Part shown: one piece after another, positions 56,302 to 64,000 of the stretch
Position numbering within the stretch: position 1 is the first letter of the stretch
Layout: each line of letters begins with the position of its first letter
From: Arthrobotrys musiformis
Taxonomy: Eukaryota > Ascomycota > Orbiliomycetes > Orbiliales > Orbiliaceae
Direction of reading: 5' to 3'
NCBI GenBank assembly: GCA_036971715.1
Contig: JAVHJL010000005.1
Location: 1,302,001-1,366,000, forward strand
DNA: 64,000 nucleotides
The notes under the pieces: generated by a model
What the model was told of the DNA's origin: nothing
The model's input: only the letters and a program-made list of their open reading frames with translations
Databases searched by the model: none
Program-made: the position numbers and the translations under genes

Positions 56302-59300
56302 CTAGATCGTCACATTCGTAACATCGGGCCCGGCGGTAACTTTAACCGTCTTTTCCCCAGTAAACTCAATCCTAAGCATCCCCACCCCCTTGGAGTTCTT
56401 GAACGCATGTTTCCCCTTCGCCATAATAATACCCACCCCTTCACCGCCAATACCAATACCGGCCGCTGCACCCATGAAACTCGAAAAGATGCTAACCGAG
56501 ATCTTCCATACAAGCAACTTGTTATCGTCCAGGTCCGCCGCTACAATCGTTTTTCCATCTTGGCTGAAGGTCAAGAACTGGGCGGTTTTTGACTGGCCTT
56601 CTAGACTGGCTACTGGCTTTGCGGTGTTAAGATCGTAAATTGTGACAGCGCGGGGGGACGATGAGATCGCTAGCTTTTGCGTGGGACGGTGGAACGCGAC
56701 GGTCGGATAGGCATCTGTAACTTCATTCACAACCTCTGAGACGTATTGTAGAACCCTTTCACGGATTTGTCCGCCTTGGGGGTCTATAATCTTGACGATG
56801 GCGTCCATCACAACTTTAATAATCTCTGGCTCAGCAAAGAGGTATGGATCTGAGCGAACGATAGAGACCACTGTCTTCTTGGCGGCGATGCTGAGATTGA
56901 TAAGTTCTGTCAGTGTATTAGATGCAATCCCTTTCTCCGGCGAGCCGTGGGAAATGCAGTTTGCAAGACCGGAAGCGAGTAAAGGAGCATTCTTTTGTGC
57001 GATTTTGATAAATGCCGAGTTTATCTTTGTTATGCGATCTTGAGTAAGATTCGGGGTTGCGAGGATACGCATCAAGATGTGGATGACTTCGAAAGCATCG
57101 AATTCGCTCTGCCAACTCAACCAACCTTCGCTGACGAGGTCGATCGCGAGGTCTTGGTAGACTTTGTCGTTATCGGTGAGGAAGAGTTCGATCGAGAGAG
57201 CGACATTGCGACGCAGACTGCGATATTAAGGGTTAGGGTCGTAGATAACGCAAATACGAACAAGATAACTAACCTTCGATCGACTTTAAATCCCGATTCA
57301 TTACTAACATCCAGTGACACAATAATAACTGACAATACCACAACTGATCTTAGAACTGCTCGTAGTGAAAATAGTTCAGGTGAAATCTGCGTAGGTACTA
57401 TAAGAGATATGTGTTAGCAATATTGTATGCACAACGGCAAGACACTGGGGATCCTTACGAAAGTCCTGCCAGTATTCGATGACCGTTTTGATATCAGCGG
57501 GCTTTAGTATTGACAATTCCGACTCTAACAGTATCCGGCATGATTCTCGGATCCATGCTACTCCCCATTTAGTCTGAGCTTATTTTGTAGAGGTACGGTT
57601 TTAACTTACGATTCTCATCGGTCCAGAATTCGCAAAGTAGGGCAAGATCCAAGCCTGTCCCTCCCCCTTCTTGCACTTGCCTAAGGATCGAAGTGACTGT
57701 CTTTTTCAGCAACTCTTCCCCGTCAGAAATCGTCTCCGAGGCAGTGGTTAGATGGCTAATAGTATATATCAAAGAGCAAATCGACATCATCAGCTGCGTC
57801 CGGCTCCGAGGACTCATCTCTTTCCATTCGGTGCTCTGGTCCTGAGATCCATCCCTAATCGTAATTGATATATTGCCATCGAGGTCGACTTGAGCAATTG
57901 ATATCTTATTTTTATAGCCTTCAACCAGGAGTTGTGAGAGTTCAAGGCGGATCTTATCAGAAAAATCTCCCCCCGTGCCATGTATGCCTAGGTGATCGAC
58001 TAAAACAGTCAACAAGCTCCTAGCAGGCAAAAGGACCTCATCGTCTGCCGCCAGAACCTGCTCTCTATCCGAACCCTTTGTTTTCTTGTATAGATAGCGG
58101 AGAATGGCAAAGATATCTACAGTGGCTGTAGGGTATCCATGCGAGCTCGGGACTTTACTATCTTGCACAATCGGTTTCGATGGGCCTTGAGAGACCCCAT
58201 TCTTTGTGCCAGCGAGCCATTGTTCCCGCCACGGTTCCTTAGAACTGTCTAGCTCTTCAGGATTCTGAGCTTCACGAAACGTCGCGGACTTGGGAGAATC
58301 CGAATCACCCACGAGGGCCACCCCATCCGCGGAGTCAACATCCCAAAGCCTTTTCCGACCATCCGCATCCACCAAAAGGATGATATTTTTTCCCTTTTGA
58401 GTAGCTACGCACACGAGCTTCCGAGATGCCATCCCCGAAGGCAGAGTTAACAATGTCCTCACTTTGAACGGTGATGACTCACTGACAGCCGGGATGATGT
58501 CTATAATTGAAGCGCTCCCATTCTCCGAATATACCAGGAGAGTAGATCGTATCCTCGGAGCAAGGTCCGCAGGCAGTACGACTGCGCCTTTTATAGGGCT
58601 AGCATGGAGCGATAGACATGTTGACATTTGGAACTCTTTAGGTTCAATGAGGTATATGCAACCGTTGGAAAGGCCCACCAGGAGGTAGCGTTTTTCTCCC
58701 GAGGCAGCAGATTTGGGGAGTTGGATCGATTGGAGAACATTCACCCGGTCACAGGGGGAAGACACTGTCACTGAGTGATTCGGCGATGAGAGGTCGAGCA
58801 AGTATCTGTCGAGAGCATATAGGTTAAGCTGGTTCCTCACAGCATAAACCATGTTATACTCAAAAACAGATGACGCAGTAGAAGGGTTAGACTCAACATC
58901 GATTGTAGAATCTAGAACGACAATGTCAATATCCTCCGGCTTCGGTATGCCTAGGATTCTAAAACATACCTATGTCAAGCCACTGGAAACTTGAATCTTT
59001 AGATTTGAACCCGGTTATAATACCATTTCCACCAGCGTTTTTAACGATAAAGGCCGTAATCTGAGCGTCTCCGGCCGGGGTCTCACCAGCCGCGTAATAC
59101 ACGGCACGGTAGCGTGGAGATTGGCAAGGGGGTATTTTCTCCAGCAACTTGAGGTCCTCATCGTAGATCGATATACTACCATCCTGGAGGATGGAGAAGA
59201 TCAACCGGGCCTGAACCGTCGCACTCCTGATTATTGATGCCTCCTCGATGGACCCTAAAAACTCCAGCCTAATCCCGCCGCTCTTGATACAACTATAGAT

Positions 59301-60083
59301 CGAAAGCCCGTTCTCTTGCACAACCAACACTTTGTCCTCGTCATCTTCGTTGATATCTTGGAACAAGCGGACCTCGACAATATTACCAAATTTCAAATCC
59401 CCTACTGATAACGGGGTATCTTGAACCTTAGTAATATCTATCGTCCCGGAAGGCTTCCGTAATAACGACCATGGCTGCAGCCCTCCCCCATTCTCAATCG
59501 TAAATATCGTATTATGAGCAGCCCCCGGAATCGATAAGAGGATCGGCCAGTCTTGGTGTCCCGTCCACAAAGAAGCCAGTGACAAGGTGGTAAACGATAA
59601 GACAGTAATCGACGTGGAGCATCCATAGACAAGTACGTAGTAGTCCGTCAACCAATTAAATTCCAGTGGCTTCCCTTCAGAGTTAACAGCTGGAACCGGG
59701 ATTACAGATAATCCACGTGGCCGGCAGTCAAGACCTCCATCACCAGATTGGATACACCGGCCGTCGGTGGCGTCCCATTTGCATATCCGGCCGTCTAAAG
59801 ACAAACTTAGGAGGAGTATGTCGTCCTTCCCGGAAGGCGACCGAATCGCCAACGATTCGAAAGCGACAATCGAGGAGTCATGGCTGCTGAGGTATGTTCG
59901 GAGACGTTGCTGAGCGCCATCTTTGGCTGTCTCCAGGAGTATGATAGCACCGGAAGTATAGCCCACGGCCAAAAGCTTGAGGTCTTGTATGAAGTACGAA
60001 GCGGTCGGGAGGCCTAAGGAGTACGGTAGAAGGTGATCCGGGGTATGGGCGAAGCCAATGGTCAACTGCGCCGGAGACGCCAT
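56302..60083 (-). CDS. WDR7/rabconnectin-3-beta-like WD40 protein
   Basis: Five exons (60083-58970, 58950-57610, 57557-57459, 57397-57274, 57217-56302) give 1197 aa in frame. The N-terminal half is a WD40 propeller, including LLSLSLDGRICKWDATDGRC, the position of WDR7's conserved SxxGxxCLWDxxDGRCIE. The C-terminal region has a HEAT-like helical stretch (EPEIIKVVMDAIVKIIDPQG, RERVLQYVSEVVNE) followed by YPTVAFHRPTQKLAI, AVTIYDLNTAKPVASLEG and LTFSQDGKTIVAADLDDNKL. This is the order and wording of the WDR7 C-terminus. WDR7 with DMXL2 (yeast Rav1) regulates V-ATPase assembly, so a role in vacuole or endosome acidification is inferred. The frame is open about 250 nt above the chosen ATG. Between exons 1 and 2 a 19-nt GT...AG gap is required (58951-58969). 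Ending exon 1 at 59024 gives a normal 73-nt intron and 1179 aa instead. Confidence 0.82.
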
Positions 60084-61603
60084 TGGATTATGTCCGGCTA
60101 ATGCAATATGCGCAAGGAGGGAAGTGTTGTGCCCACGGAGGTCAGCGCATGGCCTTGAAATGTTGGAGATGCATCCGGTATCGCTGACTAGCCGTCTATT
60201 GACCAATCCCACGATGAAACCTCGCGCATCATGAGCTGGAACTGGGACTGACCAGTTGTATCCACATGTGCACAGAGTGCATGACGTTGCTTCGGGGTGT
60301 GACGCCAAGATCAAGAGGCTAGGTTTGGGGAGCTCGAGCTACTGCCCTTTTAGGCGAAGCCTGATCCGAGCAACACCTTTCCCACCACAAACCGGGCTGG
60401 TATGAAATCCGAATAATGGCACGACTTGAAAATTGGTTTAGTACTGCCACCAATATTTAAGGGTTCGACGGTTTACCTGGTCTCGTTCCCAGACGTCACA
60501 AAGGGGACGGTTTACCGGACTGGAGTTACGTGTGGCGATTTCTCGCAGGGGCTTAGGCTTGCCCTCACTTCTAGTTTAGTATCCATGGTACAAACTCGAT
60601 ATATCAATCGATAAGAACGATACGGTAATATAATCGCTCTGAAACACTATTCTATATAGTTGTTCGAGCCCCCCCTTCTTTTAAATTTTAATCTGAGCTG
60701 TGACTGCATGTTTTTTTTGTATAAATTATATTATCCTCACAAAAAAAAGAACGGGAAGGAGAGCAAGTGAGGAATGCAAGAGGACCAATAGACATGCGAA
60801 GAAAAGCAGTTCTCGATACTAACTATAGGGTCTCGTGAATCCCGGAATAGGGGTATAAGGCCTTAGGGGGGCAGCTAGCTGCTAACCTCAGAGATTGATG
60901 TACCGATATAAACGTATACGTATCACACCCAAAAATGTTCATGCTACATGAGCTCGGGACCCGTAACATCGACCCGCCAAAGACGCCCTCTATCTAGACG
61001 AATGGAGCCCAATACTAAGATCCGTGTAGAACCTGATATTTAATCTATCTACGTTTCTTTGTTTTCGGCTACGCACCTACGAGGTTTAGATATTTTCAAT
61101 CTCAGTAACCTCTCCACGCCTGACCCCCCTTGTTAACCTTTAGGTGCTCCCATTTATTATACCATGTATTCGAACACAGTGGCGTTATTAAGTGTAATTA
61201 TAAGCAGAAAATCCAGTCTCGAGACTAATTCTCGCTCAAGATCGTACAAGCCCTATTGGATCTCCAGACATACGCCCTTTGAGTATATCCTCCCTGCTGA
61301 CTAGGGCTTCTTTATCTATTTACTTCAGAATAGTTGTGAATAAGTTCAGAAGAATAGTTTCGATCCGGGACACGAGGCAAGTACTTCCAGGGAAGTGCCT
61401 GGTCAGGATGTCCAAAATTACGAAGCTGTCTGGAAACCGCGTTGCGTTGGATTCTAAATTTTGGATTAGTCTGGAAATGATCTCGATGGACTGGCGCAGA
61501 GAGACTACCCGCTGCTAGACCAATAAAGCTTATAAATTGGGTATACAGGGTCAGCTTCTTGACGACAAAACCTTGATCACTCTTCCACAGTCATATCATT
61601 CCA
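60084..61603. promoter_or_regulatory. Divergent promoter region of the WDR7-like and TRM7 genes
   Basis: The flanking genes diverge. GACGGTTTACC occurs twice at 60467-60477 and 60506-60516, an 11-bp direct repeat 39 nt apart that could be a binding site for the WDR7-like promoter. The remaining 1 kb shows no gene. The frame at 61279-61518 has no recognisable features. Confidence 0.45.
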
Positions 61604-62663
61604 ATGGGTAAATCGTAAGTGCCTGTTTAGAAAAAGCCACAATTGACATAGACCAATACACTAACGATCCGAACGTTCTAGATCAAAAGATAAACGAGAT
61701 TCCTACTACCGGCTCGCAAAAGAGCAAGGCTACCGCGCCCGGTCTGCCTACAAACTTCTCCAACTCGACGCGCAATTCAACCTCTTCAAAGATGTCACCC
61801 GAGTCGTCGACCTCTGTGCAGCGCCAGGTTCATGGTCGCAGGTCCTTTCACGATCACTCGTAGCAACCAAAGGGAAGGACCGAGATCAAAACGTGGTGGC
61901 AGAATCCGAGACAAAAGAGGAAGAAGTACAAGAAATCCAATCGAAACCAAAAGTGAAGATTGTTGCGCTAGACCTCCAGCCTATGACTCCTTTGCCTGGG
62001 GTTATTACTCTTCAGGCAGATATCACACATCCGTCAACACTACCGCTAGTGTTGAAGCATCTGGAGTCAGACTCAGCAAATGTGGATCTAGTGGTTTCGG
62101 ATGGCGCTCCCGACGTTACGGGTCTTCATGACTTGGATGAGTACATTCAAGCTCAGTTGTTACTTGCGGCTTTGAACCTTGCTACGTGTGTACTACGTCC
62201 CGGCGGGAACTTCGTCGCAAAGATCTTTAGGGGACGGGATGTTGCAGAGTTGTACTGCAAGCTGAGGATATTTTTTGAAAGGGTTACGGTGGCAAAACCT
62301 AGGAGTAGTAGAGGCAGCAGTATCGAGGCTTTCGTGGTTTGTGAGAATTACACCCCGCCGAAAGGGTTTCAGCCGTCATTGGAGAATCCTATTTGGACTG
62401 GCCCAACTCGGCAGGACGATATTGCGGGGCAGATCGCTGAGATTAGCCTCGACGATGCGCCTAATGGGCGATGGGTGGCTCCATTTGTAGCCTGCGGAGA
62501 CCTTTCAGAGTGGGATTCAGATGCAACATATCAGCTACCAGATACAGATGAAAATGGGGTCAAAAGGGTCAGCATCGATCCAATCCAGCCGCCCACAGCC
62601 CCGCCGTATAAAACCGCTATCGAAATGAGGAGAAGGCTAGGAAATGGTGGCAAGATTGATTAA
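61604..62663 (+). CDS. TRM7: TRM7 tRNA 2'-O-ribose methyltransferase (FtsJ family)
   Basis: Two exons (61604-61614 and 61682-62663) give 330 aa in frame. The first exon is only 11 nt and encodes MGK plus part of Ser4. TRM7 methylates the ribose at tRNA anticodon-loop positions 32 and 34 with partners Trm732 and Trm734. The K-D-K-E catalytic tetrad is present: K28 in RSAYKLLQ, Asp in VVSDGAPDVTGLHDLDEY, Lys in GGNFVAKIFRG and Glu in SSIEAFVVCENY. The SAM-binding motif I is VVDLCAAPGSWSQVLSRSL. Between motif I and the strand KIVALDLQPM lies a charged insert (about residues 66-95, with SETKEEEVQEIQ) longer than in yeast. GFQPSLENPIWTGP and the late WVAPFVACGDLSEWDSD segment are typical of fungal TRM7. 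Start choice is fixed by splicing. Confidence 0.96.
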
Positions 62664-64000
62664 GATATAGCTTCTGCCTTTTCTTTGAGCCTTCCGCATC
62701 TCAGCCTATCAGGTTCTTCTCAAAAAAAAAATCCGATTAATGATGGCTGCATAATTATAACTATAATGTGCATTGCATTACGAGTGTGGGGATAAGAATC
62801 TGACTGGCATAGCCACGTGTAATACGTCGACAGCAAAATACGGAAGCACCAGAGATGTTAAGGAATTTGGATCCTACTTGTGGAATTGAGACACGGACTG
62901 GGGTTTCCCATCCATAGACGACGTACGGCCAGAAGTGCAGACCTCACCAAAATGATTTTGTCGACCTTTTTTCGTTTTTTATTATCGATAAAGCACTTTA
63001 AAGCGCTGCTGTCGATGCATGCAGCAAATAAGCGAGAAATCATATGCGGGAAGGCTATTCTATATTAGGAACCGAGCGGACCAGCCAGCTCTTCCGTTTC
63101 AATTTGCCAGTTTAATTTGACGGCTTCATAGAGACGGTGAGTCAGAGAAGCCAGCGGTCCGTATATGGGCACTCATTAGTGTATTTAGCGTAAACCAGGG
63201 ATTAAATTTTCTTTTGAGATATTTTATTCTGAAAAAAAGGGAAAATAGAGGGATCGTGAAACATCACCAACGAGCATGTTGGGAATCTCAAAAGGACAGA
63301 AGAAATGCCCTCACAAACGTCAGGTCCTCGTGCTATGATGCGATCCTTGTGCTGAGGTATCATCCTATATAACGTCATGAGCAGAGTGACCTTTTTTGGG
63401 TCAGTGGTCGCGAGCCCAACATTCAGCCGATCGGGCGGGCCCCTTGGCTCTTTGGTTTGAAAGAACCAGAGGAACATAAACATTTAGAGGCAAGAGAAGA
63501 AGCTTTCGCTGACCGAATCACTTGGGGACAAAGAATGGTGCATACTTCCTCCCATGGCTATACACACCGGCCAGAGTTTCCATGCATGTTCAAGTTGGTC
63601 ACCTGTCGACATTCTGGACGAGACATGTCGACGCACCGGAAGTTGGCCGTACCTTTGGACCAATCCCAGCGCTCGGTCAAAGGTGCCCGAAGAAACGGTC
63701 GACGCATATACTTTCCCTTCGAATGAATGCTTGTCGCTGATAGAGTTCGACTCCTGCGCCTGTTGTGACATGTGTACGACAGTCCCGGCCGGAGCTCGAA
63801 GAATGAACCTATCTATCCCATGCCGGCCCATGCCATTCCATGCTATTGTAACTTTTTATCTTCTTTTTGTCAAAGAGCTCGAAAGCACAGCACAGCACCG
63901 ATACACAGGATATCATTAGTTAGTTTTGTTGGAGCGAAAGAGAGCCATATCGGGTGCTCGTTTCGTTAGCCTGAAACGATCCTTGGCACGTCCGTGGTTA
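62664..64000. other. Right end of the window, no gene supported
   Basis: The first 100 bases are probably the TRM7 3' UTR, with an A-run at about 62720. Further on, a minus-strand frame of 115 codons (63484-63831) overlaps plus-strand frames of similar length. None shows a domain, signal peptide or codon pattern I can defend. A gene extending past 64000 cannot be excluded. Confidence 0.4.

Noticed and set aside
60650..60690. tRNA-like B-box GTTCGAGCC
   Set aside because: The flanking bases cannot form a T-arm stem, and no A-box or acceptor stem is found upstream.
56302..62663. Idea that the WD40 gene beside TRM7 is its partner Trm734/WDR6
   Set aside because: The C-terminal HEAT-like region and the YPTVAFHRPTQKLAI and IYDLNTA wording match WDR7, not WDR6. 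Adjacency looks coincidental.
63484..63831. 115-codon minus-strand frame at the right end
   Set aside because: Plus-strand frames of similar size cover the same bases. No domain, signal or splice evidence favours any of them.
1..64000. CRISPR array, prophage, or bacterial operon
   Set aside because: Introns, gene content and spacing are those of a fungal nuclear genome, and no regularly spaced repeat array exists.

Overview
The window is nuclear DNA of a filamentous ascomycete (Pezizomycotina). The evidence is the gene set (PAN2, NOT4, RAD4, PHB2, KAR5, TRM7 and NDUFS3 homologues, a GT32 glycosyltransferase, fungal-type DUF6699 and HeLo-like proteins) and the gene structure. Introns are mostly 50-95 nt, with GTAAGT/GTATGT donors, CTAAC/CTGAC-type branch sites and TAG/CAG acceptors. 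I reconstructed exon chains by hand. Every multi-exon model given closes in frame, so its coding length is a multiple of three. Genus and species cannot be read from the sequence.

Layout. 0-10.5 kb: a TCO89-like TORC1 subunit (+), PAN2 in ten exons (+) and a small DUF6699 protein (-). 10.5-16.8 kb: gene-poor AT-rich DNA with a decayed coding relic and a small secreted Pro/Cys-rich protein (-). 16.8-22 kb: RAD4/XPC (-) and a HeLo-like domain protein with an Asn/Gln/Gly-rich tail (-). 22-28 kb: a CadD-type transporter (+) and a seven-exon KAR5/Tht1 nuclear-fusion protein (+). 28.6-32.5 kb: prohibitin-2 (-) and an RNF14/ITT1-type RBR ubiquitin ligase (-). 33.5-43.1 kb: a GT32 glycosyltransferase, the 30 kDa complex I subunit and a large NOT4/CNOT4 locus (all +). 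43.9-44.6 kb: a short BTB-tail-like protein (-). 44.6-52.2 kb: a 7.7-kb gene desert with several perfect inverted repeats. 52.2-64 kb: a young pseudogene (-), a secreted type-B carboxylesterase (+), a WDR7/rabconnectin-3-beta-like WD40 protein (-) and the TRM7 tRNA ribose methyltransferase (+).

Most genes are unrelated housekeeping functions, as is normal for eukaryotic gene order. Two of them, PAN2 and NOT4, belong to the two cytoplasmic deadenylation machineries, and both have Gln-rich segments here. There is no secondary-metabolite cluster, rRNA, convincing tRNA, intact transposon or CRISPR array.

The most interesting signals are: a NOT4 coding region split by about 0.95 kb that may be a single long intron; a 19-nt GT...AG interruption in the WDR7-like gene; a nearly identical 28-bp sequence at two intergenic sites 10.5 kb apart, one copy flanked by 11-bp direct repeats; six GGF-acidic repeats in the RAD4 tail; the HeLo-like protein with a low-complexity tail; and a Cys-rich gene broken by one in-frame TAG.
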